DNA from: Bacillota bacterium
GTDB taxonomy: Bacteria; Bacillota; UBA994
NCBI GenBank assembly: GCA_009773495.1
Contig: WSXW01000017.1
Coordinates: 1 to 37,968, forward strand
DNA length: 37,968 bases
Direction: 5' to 3'
This document shows, piece by piece, positions 17,570 to 24,653 of the stretch. Below the pieces are notes generated by a model. That model saw nothing but the letters and a program-made list of their open reading frames with translations. It made no database searches and was not told the origin of the DNA. The translations under genes were made by a program, and so were the position numbers. Positions within the stretch are counted from its first letter, which is position 1. The number at the start of each line of letters is the position of its first letter.

Positions 17570-17893
17570 TGGCCCGCCTCCGTTCGTCCTAATAGTGCGC
17601 CTCGCGGCGTAATCAGCCCGTACACAGTGTTTAATGATTTGGCTGCGAGTTTCCTCGGTTTTCCTCATGTTTAGCCGTTTTTGCGCGTATAACGTTATAT
17701 TAAACCTAGGTACATCATTGTTCAATAGTTTTTTCGAGGGCGGGGCAGGAAAGTTTTAAGAGCTATCAAAAAGCTTAGTTCTATCGTCGTGAGGGGACTA
17801 CTGCGCCCTAGACCGCTCAAATGCTCCTATGATATCTGCGCATAGTTTACCCATTCAAATGGGTGTTAGCGCAATTAAAGCCTACAGGGCAAT
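17570..17893. other. 324-nt intergenic region
   Basis: This spacer holds the decarboxylase leader and a probable promoter at 17697-17725 (minus strand). Near 17855 there is a small perfect inverted repeat (ACCCATT/AATGGGT) after the MurF-like stop, too weak to call a terminator. A plus-strand frame here is a shadow of the next gene. Confidence 0.4.
17697..17725 (-). promoter_or_regulatory. Possible promoter of the decarboxylase gene
   Basis: On the minus strand TTGAAC, 17 nt, then TAATAT. Each box matches the sigma-A consensus at four of six positions; the leader would be about 120 nt. Confidence 0.35.
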
Positions 17894-19270
17894 CTATACA
17901 TTACGTTCTCCTTCTAGCCGTTCTATTTCTTTTCTCATTTCTCTAAATAGAGGGTCATTATGCCCTTTCAGCAGTAGTGCTCCTCCGGGTTCCACTGCCG
18001 CTAAGGCTTGCTCTGCCGCTTGTGTAGCACTATGTGCAACAGTTGCGTTTGAGAGACTAGGGGCAAGTTGCGATATGGCAGGGCCAATGAGGACCACGTG
18101 GTCGAGATTAAGCGCCTTCAGTTCAGTGCATAGCTTTTTGTAGTAGAGTTGTGTGAATCTTCCTAGGTACTGCATATCACCAATTACCGCTACCCGGTTG
18201 GATTTATAGAGTGGTAGATCCACAAGGGCCGTAAGTGCAGCTGTTAGCGCTCGCGGATTTGAGTTATACCCATCATCAAGAAGCGTGAAATTCTTTAGCT
18301 TGAGGGGTTTTAACCTTTGCTCACTTAGCTTAAATCCACTGAGCCTAACAGCCATTTCTTCTAGCTCAAAGCCGTAGGTAAGGCCCACTGCAATAGCTGC
18401 TAGGGCGTTGTAGGTTTGGAAACGACCTACTGTTTGCAGCGAAAAGCGTTGAGTCTTCATGCCGTACGTGGCATTAAATTCAAGTATGTCTGGACTTAGC
18501 TGGCGTATATCATAGGCCCGAAGCGCATTGTGCTTTTTTAGCCCAAACGATAACGTAGGGCGAATAAGCCCATTGGTTAATCGGCGGCACCACGCATCGT
18601 CACCATTGGCTATAACAGTGCCGTTTGGTGGCAAGTACTGGAGCAGCTGTCCCTTTTCGTGCGCAATACTCTCGATCGAGCCGAATTTGGCTATGTGACT
18701 GACGCCTACATTGATGAGCACACCTATATGTGGTTGAGCCAATTCGGCTCCTCTACCGACTGATCCAGCTTCACCGAGGCCTATTTCCACGACCGCAAAC
18801 TGATCGTCGGACTGCAATTTGCGTAAGGTCAGTGATACGCCTAGCGCCCCGTTGTAATTGCGGTAGGTTTTTAACGTGTTCTTATATTTTGCTCGCAGGA
18901 TATGCGCGGTCATGTCTTTAGTTGTAGTCTTACCCATGCTTCCTGTTATACCGATAATTTGTGCTTGAGATCGCCCCCTAATCATTCGTGCCAAGCGATA
19001 AAGCTCTTGGACCGGGTCACTCATGGTCACAAGAGTTGCAGAGGCGTCATTTATAAGCACCTCTGAAAACCTGCTGGCTATAAAGATGCGGCAGCCTTGA
19101 TAGTAGGCGTTGAGCATTTTCTCCTCGCTCTCCATATACGTACCTTCGGCATGGACAAACAAAGAGTCGGGGGTAGCTTTATCGCCTCCCACGATAATAT
19201 CCGAAAATCCCCGCGAGTATGGGCCAGAAACAAGGGTAGGGGGGTATAGGTCGTTTGTTCTAAAGTACAT
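17894..19270 (-). CDS. murF: Mur ligase, MurF-type
   Basis: MurF adds D-Ala-D-Ala to the UDP-MurNAc-tripeptide in the cytosol. The ATP site GITGSMGKTTTKDM (MurF members usually have Asn where Met stands), the metal/substrate block VVEIGLGEAGSVG, the HIAKFGS segment and the MurF-like DDGYNSNPRALTAAL are all present in order, and the 458-residue length is normal. The start at 19270 follows AAAGGAG. It is not in a dcw cell-wall cluster, so it may be an additional MurF-like ligase rather than the housekeeping copy; the N-terminal domain (about 1-100) is less typical than the rest. Confidence 0.8.
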   Translation of the reverse strand: MYFRTNDLYPPTLVSGPYSRGFSDIIVGGDKATPDSLFVHAEGTYMESEEKMLNAYYQGCRIFIASRFSEVLINDASATLVTMSDPVQELYRLARMIRGRSQAQIIGITGSMGKTTTKDMTAHILRAKYKNTLKTYRNYNGALGVSLTLRKLQSDDQFAVVEIGLGEAGSVGRGAELAQPHIGVLINVGVSHIAKFGSIESIAHEKGQLLQYLPPNGTVIANGDDAWCRRLTNGLIRPTLSFGLKKHNALRAYDIRQLSPDILEFNATYGMKTQRFSLQTVGRFQTYNALAAIAVGLTYGFELEEMAVRLSGFKLSEQRLKPLKLKNFTLLDDGYNSNPRALTAALTALVDLPLYKSNRVAVIGDMQYLGRFTQLYYKKLCTELKALNLDHVVLIGPAISQLAPSLSNATVAHSATQAAEQALAAVEPGGALLLKGHNDPLFREMRKEIERLEGERNV

Positions 19271-19346
19271 AGGGGGGCTCCTTTCGTGCGGGCTGCAGCC
19301 CGCAAACAAATCAAAAAGCAAAAATCCAATAAGGAGGCGCTTACCG

Positions 19347-19392
19347 CTATCTGGTACCCGACAGCATTGCGGAGCAATGCGATAGGGCGCTT
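19347..19392. repeat. Palindromic intergenic repeat B, copy 1
   Basis: Nearly identical to 20028-20072. The core GCATTGC/GCAATGC forms a hairpin and outer CTATC/GATAG arms can pair, so it resembles a REP-type element. Confidence 0.85.
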
Positions 19393-19567
19393 GCCGCTTC
19401 TTTCAGGAATCACTATAAGATGTAGCGGTGAGCACTGAGCATTGAGCACTGAGCTAAGTCAGGCAGGAACTGGGAACTGAGCACGTCTCTACGAGGAACC
19501 AAGAACGAGGAAAACGGCTCACCTGTGTACCGTGTACGCCGTCCCATCCATTTTACCCTTTACCCAT

Positions 19568-19596
19568 TTGCGGGGAAAGGATAGCTTTGGTATTCT
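19568..19596 (+). promoter_or_regulatory. Possible promoter of the Nudix-like gene
   Basis: TTGCGG, 17 nt, TATTCT; four or five of six consensus bases in each box, about 35 nt before the start. Confidence 0.35.
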
Positions 19597-19630
19597 TAGA
19601 TAGATAAAGTGTTGAAAGGAAGTACGAACA

Positions 19631-20005
19631 ATGGATTATCGACGTATTAGAACCCAGGCGATAATTATGAGAGGGCATCATGTTCTCATGGTTAGAACTC
19701 CTGGTGATCATTGGATGTTGCCAGGCGGTGATGCCGAAGAGGGAGAGACCCCTGAAGACGCACTCATAAGAACAGTCAGTTTCGAAACAGGAGCAGAGAT
19801 AAAAGTCATCAAGCACCTAACCCGCGAAAAAAATGTGCATGAACCGTATAGGTTGGTTTTGACTTTCTTAGGGGAACTGGAGAGCCTGTCTTATGATCCA
19901 AGCACATACATTGGACCGCTTGAAGTAGACTGGAGAAGTATGCGTGCGCCAGAGCTAAAAGAAGAAATCTATGATAAGCACCTAGCAGGTAAAGAGAGAC
20001 AGTAG
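19631..20005 (+). CDS. Nudix-like protein with degenerate Nudix box
   Basis: Nudix enzymes hydrolyse nucleoside-diphosphate-linked compounds using a Glu-rich metal site. This 124-residue protein has the fold's opening strands and WMLPGGDAEEGET, then the box G33-x5-E39-x7-R47, but the following REUxEE segment reads RTVSFE: Thr48 and Phe51 replace two of the three expected Glu residues, with Glu52 and Gly54 kept. Metal-dependent hydrolysis may therefore be weak or lost. An AAAGGAAG site precedes the ATG. It stands alone between two repeat-rich spacers. Confidence 0.72.
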   Translation: MDYRRIRTQAIIMRGHHVLMVRTPGDHWMLPGGDAEEGETPEDALIRTVSFETGAEIKVIKHLTREKNVHEPYRLVLTFLGELESLSYDPSTYIGPLEVDWRSMRAPELKEEIYDKHLAGKERQ

Positions 20006-20027
20006 GCGAGGCACTTTCCGCTGTCGG

Positions 20028-20072
20028 CTATCTAGTACCCGACAGCATTGCGGGCAATGCGATAGGGCGCTT
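20028..20072. repeat. Palindromic intergenic repeat B, copy 2
   Basis: Same orientation as 19347-19392 with one substitution and one deleted base in the loop of the central GCATTGC/GCAATGC hairpin. Confidence 0.85.
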
Positions 20073-20081
20073 ATGGGAACG

Positions 20082-20104
20082 AATCACTACTCACAAATCA
20101 CTAA
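20082..20104. repeat. AGTGATTAG-word repeat, inverted copy
   Basis: Reverse complement of the word at 2931-2958 and 4963-4992 (TTAGTGATTTGTGAGTAGTG on the minus strand). Confidence 0.5.
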
Positions 20105-20142
20105 GGGGTTGCCCCCAGCCGCCGCTAGCCCCCAGCAAGAAT

Positions 20143-20219
20143 CTCCACGAGTCGGTGCTGGCCCCGCACCCTGAAGGCTGCTCGTGTCGTGGCTACATCA
20201 AATACGAAACACGAGGTAC
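20143..20219. repeat. Dispersed intergenic repeat A, copy 2 (inverted)
   Basis: Bases 20143-20196 match 2782-2835 in reverse complement at 53 of 54 positions, with weaker similarity to 20219. It is followed by a GTGTACCGTGTACG word also found at 19526. All of it lies in the leader of kbl. Confidence 0.85.
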
Positions 20220-20284
20220 GATCCCGCCGTGTACCGTGTACGACTCGCCCCCCATCCAACTACATAACAGGAGGAGGAACCAAA

Positions 20285-21463
20285 ATGTCTGACCGTCTAA
20301 AGTTCGCAGAAGATGTCGTCAACGATTTACAGTCAACAGGGCTCTACAATGAGATTAAGGTTATTGGGAGCGCGCAGGGCGCTTGGATCGAGATTGAGGG
20401 GCGCAAGGTCCTCAATATGTGCTCTAATAACTACCTTGGCCTAGCCAATGACCCTAGCATGCGCCAGGCTGCGATTGACGCTATAGAGAAATTCGGCGTC
20501 GGTCCTGCAGCAGTTCGCAGCATTGCTGGAACTATGTCGCTCCATGAGGAGCTAGATAAAAAGGTAGCCGAGTTTAAGCGCGTAGAAGCGGCTCTCACCC
20601 TGCAGTCTGGCTTTATGGCCAACTGCGCGGTTATCCCTGCCCTAGTTAGCAAGGGAGATACTATCATCTCCGACGAGCTCAATCATGCCAGTATTATCGA
20701 TGGCGCTAGATTAAGCAGGGCAGAGATTAAAGTCTATAAGCACAACGATATGGCTTCGCTAGAAGAAGTATTAAAAGGCCCCAACAGCGGTAGGGTATTG
20801 GTCATCTGTGACGGCGTATTTAGCATGGATGGAGACATTGCCCGTCTGCCCGAAGTAGTTGAGCTCGCGGAACGTTATGGTGCCCTAACCATGGTAGACG
20901 ACGCCCACGGCGAAGGTGTCCTGGGTGAAAACGGTCGGGGTATAGTTGATCACTTCCACCTACATGGCAGGGTAGACGTAGAGGTCGGTACCTTCTCTAA
21001 GGCCATCGGCACCATTGGTGGCTTTGCAGCTGGTAGCGCCAAGCTGATCAAATATCTCAAGCAGAGAGCGCGCCCCTTCCTCTTTAGCTCAGCACTCACA
21101 CCGCCAGACGTAGCTGCGACTATTCAAGCCATCGAGATATTGACTGCTAGCGGTGAGCTGGTAGAAAAGCTGTGGGAAAACGGCCGCTACTTTAAGGCAG
21201 GCATGCAGAAACTCGGGTTCGATATCGGCCACAGCGAAACGCCTATTACTCCAGTTATGTTAGGTGAGGCTGATGTAGCGGGGGATATGAGCCGCCGCCT
21301 CTTTGCTCAAGGCATCTTCGCTACTAAGATTGGCTTCCCCACCGTGCCTAAGGGTAAAGCCCGCATCCGCGTCATGATCTCCGCCAGCCACAGCCGCGAG
21401 GACTTAGACTTTGCGCTAGAGAAGTTTGAGCTTGTGGGTAAGGAAATGGGCATAATTAAATAG
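20285..21463 (+). CDS. kbl: Glycine C-acetyltransferase (2-amino-3-ketobutyrate CoA ligase)
   Basis: Kbl joins glycine and acetyl-CoA to 2-amino-3-oxobutyrate, or runs in reverse during threonine breakdown after Tdh. The 392-residue protein has the alpha-oxoamine synthase pattern: [42 protein letters not shown], the cofactor Asp in [10 protein letters not shown], and the PLP-lysine motif [13 protein letters not shown] with Lys239. Close relatives (BioF and others) share the fold, but the N-terminal block and length favour Kbl. The ATG at 20285 follows GGAGGAGG. No threonine dehydrogenase gene is in the window. A terminator follows directly. Confidence 0.9.
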   Translation: MSDRLKFAEDVVNDLQSTGLYNEIKVIGSAQGAWIEIEGRKVLNMCSNNYLGLANDPSMRQAAIDAIEKFGVGPAAVRSIAGTMSLHEELDKKVAEFKRVEAALTLQSGFMANCAVIPALVSKGDTIISDELNHASIIDGARLSRAEIKVYKHNDMASLEEVLKGPNSGRVLVICDGVFSMDGDIARLPEVVELAERYGALTMVDDAHGEGVLGENGRGIVDHFHLHGRVDVEVGTFSKAIGTIGGFAAGSAKLIKYLKQRARPFLFSSALTPPDVAATIQAIEILTASGELVEKLWENGRYFKAGMQKLGFDIGHSETPITPVMLGEADVAGDMSRRLFAQGIFATKIGFPTVPKGKARIRVMISASHSREDLDFALEKFELVGKEMGIIK

Positions 21464-21465
21464 CA

Positions 21466-21499
21466 CAAGAGCTGCCTCAAAAAACTGAGGCAGCTCTTG
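21466..21499 (+). terminator. Rho-independent terminator of kbl
   Basis: CAAGAGCTGCCTCA pairs with TGAGGCAGCTCTTG around AAAAAC; a weak T-rich tail (TATCTTTACTTTG) follows. Confidence 0.82.
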
Positions 21500-21534
21500 T
21501 ATCTTTACTTTGTTGTTGTCTACATTTCCAGTCA

Positions 21535-22323
21535 CTAAATCATCCCTTGCTCTCGAACTGAGGCGATCACCCTCGCTATTATATCAAGGACTAGTGTTGG
21601 CTCAGTCATCTGCGGAAAATGTCCGCTTTGCGCAGCAATAGTGTGATGTCCCTGTGGCGATAGGCGAGAGAGGGTTACTTGATTTTGAGCACGTTTATTA
21701 ATGGCTTCAGATGGTAGCCCTTTTATTTGACCCCCGGAAATTACTTGCAGTGGAACATTCGGGAATGTAGGGGCTTGGGAGATTTGCTTAACCGTATGCT
21801 CCTCGTTGGTTATTTCATTATTAGGATCAAAACCGAACACTCTGCGCATGACTCCGCTGATAAACCGCTGCCAAGGACTCTGATATGCTTTCATGCTAGC
21901 AACATCATCAGGAGCAGTAGCCTCAAGCAGTATCACTCCGCCTACCTCTTTGGGGTAAAGGCGTGCAAACAGGTTAGCGTGCAGTCCACCAAACGAATGC
22001 CCAACAAGTACATACGGAGCATGTGCATCGATTTCTTTCAACAAGCGGTGCAAAGTATGCACAACAACCTCTCCAGTCTCAGGAACTAGAGGGCGTGAGC
22101 TACCGCCTACTCCCGGGCGATTGTATGCGACTACAGTGCCTAAGGCCTCAATCTCTGGGTAGAGCTTGTACCAGCCCTCTAAGGGCCCCCCTGCCCCGTT
22201 GATAAGTACTATAGTAGGCGTTCCCTGCCCAGCAACGGTGTAGGTTATTTTACAGCCATCAATAGCATGCGTGCGTTTCGGTGGTAAATTCTTCAGCCTA
22301 TTAGCGTCTTGCCGAAATGACAT
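21535..22323 (-). CDS. Alpha/beta hydrolase
   Basis: A cytosolic alpha/beta-hydrolase-fold protein of 262 residues. The oxyanion-hole region INGAGGPLEGW, the nucleophile elbow GHSFGG (Ser110) and the late SGHFPQ histidine (His235) give a complete Ser-His set; the acid is probably the Asp or Glu in the preceding strand region. The pattern YNRPGVGGSS is typical of esterase/peptidase members. The start at 22323 follows GGGGGAG. No partner gene indicates the substrate. Confidence 0.88.
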   Translation of the reverse strand: MSFRQDANRLKNLPPKRTHAIDGCKITYTVAGQGTPTIVLINGAGGPLEGWYKLYPEIEALGTVVAYNRPGVGGSSRPLVPETGEVVVHTLHRLLKEIDAHAPYVLVGHSFGGLHANLFARLYPKEVGGVILLEATAPDDVASMKAYQSPWQRFISGVMRRVFGFDPNNEITNEEHTVKQISQAPTFPNVPLQVISGGQIKGLPSEAINKRAQNQVTLSRLSPQGHHTIAAQSGHFPQMTEPTLVLDIIARVIASVREQGMI

Positions 22324-22498
22324 TAGACTCCCCCTAACTGATTACTACCCTATTTATACCACATTGAAAGACATGTAGCCGCAAGGCCATCAAGAGTAAA
22401 AAAGGGGGTCTCCAATGAAACACCTACGCATACTCAGCATCGTGACGATGTTAGCGTCTAGCAGTGCTACATGCTACAGCAGCCATCCATAATTGCGC

Positions 22499-22777
22499 TT
22501 ACCATAGATGATCCGGCGAATCTGCACTGTGCCATCCGTAATTACGAAAAAATACAAGGTAGTCTTCTACTACTAGGTAGCGATATCCCTTAGCCTTAAG
22601 GGCAATATCCCTTACATAGGGGCAACGCTCCGGCAGATGGGCCAATCGACCAATGCTTTCTATGAATAGGTCATAGTATTTAACTGCGGCTTGTGGCGAT
22701 AGTGTGTTGAGGTGGTCGACAATATCCTGTAGGTCGCTTATTGCATGGGAATAAATTTTTACTTTATATGTTTCCAT
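22499..22777 (-). CDS. RelE/ParE-family toxin with frameshifted C terminus
   Basis: The toxin half of a type II toxin-antitoxin pair. Residues 1-75 fit ParE/RelE (KIYSHAISDLQDIVDHL, LPERCPYVRD, KGYRYLVVEDYLVFF). After a run of six T (A6 at 22547-22552 on the plus strand) the frame encodes an unrelated tail ending at 22499. Shifting by one base restores the family ending, VITDGTVQIRRIIYGKRNY, to a stop at 22474. The catalytic C-terminal strands are thus lost as written. This is inactivation or a sequencing error in the homopolymer. The start lies 14 nt inside the antitoxin gene, as is usual. Confidence 0.85.
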   Translation of the reverse strand: METYKVKIYSHAISDLQDIVDHLNTLSPQAAVKYYDLFIESIGRLAHLPERCPYVRDIALKAKGYRYLVVEDYLVFFRNYGWHSADSPDHLW

Positions 22778-23036
22778 GCACGTTGTTTCTCAATCGCTTC
22801 GCCACCTCAAGGAAGTCCTCTCCCTCTGCCCCGTTTGCTATTTCTTCTTCTGCCTCGGCAAGCTTTGTATACAGGTTAATAAGCGCCATCTGCCGCTCAT
22901 ACGTTTCCACGCTCATGACAACCATATCGCCCACGCCGTTCTTTGTTATGAAAACCGGTTCTCTTGTCTCACGGCAGAATTCGGATATTTCATTGGCGTT
23001 GTTCCTCAGATCAGAAATTGGTCTTATTTTGGGCAT
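22764..23036 (-). CDS. Phd/YefM-family antitoxin
   Basis: The DNA-binding antitoxin of the pair. The 90-residue protein starts with the family pattern PISDLRNNANEISEFC, then EPVFITKNGVGDMVVMSVETYE, and has a charged C terminus (AEAEEEIANG) that would wrap the toxin. AAGGAGG precedes the ATG. It overlaps the toxin start by 14 nt, giving coupled translation. Antitoxins of this kind repress their own promoter; the palindromes over the -10 box upstream fit that. Confidence 0.92.
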   Translation of the reverse strand: MPKIRPISDLRNNANEISEFCRETREPVFITKNGVGDMVVMSVETYERQMALINLYTKLAEAEEEIANGAEGEDFLEVAKRLRNNVHGNI

Positions 23037-23064
23037 AGTCGGTGCCTCCTTCTCAATATTTGTA

Positions 23065-23086
23065 GCTATATTATAGCAGAATTCTG
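23065..23086 (-). promoter_or_regulatory. Promoter/operator of the toxin-antitoxin pair
   Basis: On the minus strand a perfect TATAAT (23070-23075) sits inside the palindrome GCTATAATATAGC (23065-23077); a second perfect palindrome CAGAATTCTG (23077-23086) abuts it. No convincing -35 box is seen. The layout suits autorepression by the antitoxin. Confidence 0.5.
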
Positions 23087-23165
23087 ATACAGCCCATAAT
23101 GCTCTCGATAGCCCATTCGCTCGGGAGAGTTAACTCCTTCGTTTTTTGGGTGTTCAGAGATGGTC

Positions 23166-23192
23166 AAAAAAGCGGTCGTAGTCCGCTTTTTT
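23166..23192. terminator. Terminator-like hairpin before the HD exonuclease gene
   Basis: AAAAAAGCGG pairs with CCGCTTTTTT around TCGTAGT. With A and T tracts on both sides it could act in either direction, or as an attenuator for the following operon. Confidence 0.6.
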
Positions 23193-23266
23193 CTCTATTT
23201 AGAGGGAAGGAACGCCTTTCTGGAGAATACAATAAGACACGATTAGTTTTTCATAGGGGGCTTAGC

Positions 23267-24253
23267 ATGAGTAAGATATACGCCAAGGATGTAGCTGTCG
23301 GCACCACGATTAAGAGTCATTTCTGTGTTATAGACAAGCGTTTAGTAAACTACTCCCGTAATGGGGCTCCGGCCTGTGGGGTGGTTATGACTGTGGGCGA
23401 TAAAACAGGTAAGGTGTCTGCTGTGGTATGGAATGAGGCCTTGGTGGCTGACAATTCCTATCGCAAGGATGATATTGTGTTGTTGGCTGGGCGCGTGCAG
23501 GATTACAAGGGCGATAAACAGATATATATAGAAGAGATTTCTAAGGCAAACTTGGCTGATGTCAATGCCGAGGACTTCTGTGCGGCACCGCCACGGCCCA
23601 TTGCTGAAATGTGGCAGGAGCTGCAAGAAATTGTAGTGACCGTTAGTAATCCCTTCTTGCGTGCGCTACTTGACCTCTACTTATCGTCTGAGGAGGCGAG
23701 GGCTTTTAAGCAGGCTCCAGCCGGGCGGGACGTGCACCATGCTTATGCAGGTGGGTTGCTGCACCACACCCTAGAGGTTATTGCCTACGCCCAAACAATG
23801 GTGGATGTACAGGGTGCTCGTTTAAATCGAGACCTGCTCATTACGGGTGTAGTCCTGCATGACCATGCTAAAACCCAGGAGTATCAGCCTAAGGCCTTTA
23901 GTTTCGAGTTTACAGACCGCGGCAGGTTACTAGGCCACTTGGTTTTGGGAGCTGAGAACGTAGGCAAACTGACCGATAAAATACCGGGCTTTCCGGGGCA
24001 GCTTCGCGATGAGTTGCAGCATATGATTTTGAGCCACCACGGTACCCGTGAGTGGGGCTCACCGGAAGAGCCCAAGACAGCGGCGGCTTTAGCGCTGCAT
24101 CTAGCAGACCTAACAAGTAGCCGCCTAGCCCAGGTGGAGAAAATTATCGACGATACCTTGTCCTTAGGTGAGCGTTGGTCAGCCTGGGACAGGAGGCTAG
24201 AACGCAATTTCTTGGCAGTAACGTGGGGGGAGGATAGGAATGACGAAGCGTAA
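23267..24253 (+). CDS. OB-fold/HD-domain 3'-5' exoribonuclease, YhaM-like
   Basis: YhaM-type proteins are cytosolic 3'-5' exoribonucleases with an N-terminal nucleic-acid-binding OB domain and a metal-dependent HD domain. Here residues about 15-100 form the OB part (GKVSAVVWNEALVADN, VLLAGRVQDYKGDKQIYIEE), and the HD part has HHAYAGGLLHHTLE, the His198-Asp199 pair in VVLHDHAKT, and ILSHHGTREWGSP. The 328-residue length agrees with the family (about 314). The ATG at 23267 follows AGGGGG; 56 upstream codons belong to the leader and its hairpin. It overlaps the selenoprotein gene by 14 nt. Confidence 0.9.
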   Translation: MSKIYAKDVAVGTTIKSHFCVIDKRLVNYSRNGAPACGVVMTVGDKTGKVSAVVWNEALVADNSYRKDDIVLLAGRVQDYKGDKQIYIEEISKANLADVNAEDFCAAPPRPIAEMWQELQEIVVTVSNPFLRALLDLYLSSEEARAFKQAPAGRDVHHAYAGGLLHHTLEVIAYAQTMVDVQGARLNRDLLITGVVLHDHAKTQEYQPKAFSFEFTDRGRLLGHLVLGAENVGKLTDKIPGFPGQLRDELQHMILSHHGTREWGSPEEPKTAAALALHLADLTSSRLAQVEKIIDDTLSLGERWSAWDRRLERNFLAVTWGEDRNDEA

Positions 24254-24653
24254 TGTTTCTATTGTTCTGGTTCTGATAGTGGCTGTAGCAGCTTGGGTGT
24301 TAGCCCATCCTAGCACTGGTGATATCAAGACCGCCAAGCCTTTTGCGGTATATGAGGCAGCGCGAGCTCAACAAAAGCCCATCTTTATTATGTTTACTTC
24401 AGATGGGTGACCCGCCTGTGTAGAAATGTATCCCGCGGTGCGGGATCTCAAAAAAGAATTAGGCAATCAGGTAGTGTTCATTGTGGCTAATTTTCGTAAC
24501 GATGAAACGCTGAAACTCGCTACGCCTTATGGTGTGCGCTATGTCCCTGATTTTATTGTACTTGATAGTGCCGGGAATATTGCTGCCCGTGAGGGAGGCG
24601 CTATGTCTATAGAAGAATTGCGAGCCATGGTGCTGCGGGGGTTGGGACGCTAA
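24240..24653 (+). CDS. Thioredoxin-like selenoprotein (Sec57, UxxC motif)
   Basis: A membrane-anchored thioredoxin-fold protein of 137 residues read through one in-frame TGA (24408-24410). Residues 5-22 are a hydrophobic anchor; the thioredoxin part includes PIFIMFTSDG, then U57-P-A-C60 followed by VEMYP, and the cis-proline strand RYVPDFIVLDSAG. The TGA replaces exactly the first cysteine of the CxxC redox motif, the classic position for selenocysteine, and a SECIS-like hairpin begins 19 nt after it. The reading frame is otherwise open, its ATG overlaps the upstream gene, and its stop overlaps the CcdA gene by one base, so it is under coding constraint. Decoded as a stop, only a start-less fragment (24426 on) would remain. 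It probably exchanges electrons with the CcdA-type partner outside the membrane. Confidence 0.85.
24430..24446 (+). promoter_or_regulatory. Candidate bacterial SECIS hairpin
   Basis: ATCCCGC, loop GGT, GCGGGAT: a perfect 7-bp stem whose loop begins with G, 26 nt after the TGA. Bacterial SECIS elements lie in the coding region shortly after UGA, with a G in the first loop positions (the E. coli fdhF loop is AGGUCU), so position and loop agree. Confidence 0.7.

Larger units (their letters stand above)
19271..19630. other. 360-nt intergenic region with repeats
   Basis: Between divergent genes. It contains GCGGGCTGCAGCCCGC (palindrome near 19288), repeat B copy 1 (19347-19392), GAGCACTGAGCATTGAGCACTGAG tandem words in several degenerate copies near 19430, a GTGTACCGTGTACG word at 19526 shared with 20228, and a possible promoter before the Nudix gene. 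Confidence 0.5.

Noticed and set aside
17829-18143. A 104-aa plus-strand frame
   Set aside because: Shadow of the MurF-type gene on the opposite strand.
22415-22492. A 25-aa peptide frame with AAAGGGGG upstream and a signal-like sequence
   Set aside because: It overlaps, in antisense, the true 3' end of the toxin gene that appears when the frameshift is undone; the match is probably chance.
24426-24653. A short 75-aa gene starting at an internal ATG
   Set aside because: It lacks a proper ribosome binding site and begins in the middle of a thioredoxin domain; it is the 3' part of the selenoprotein gene.
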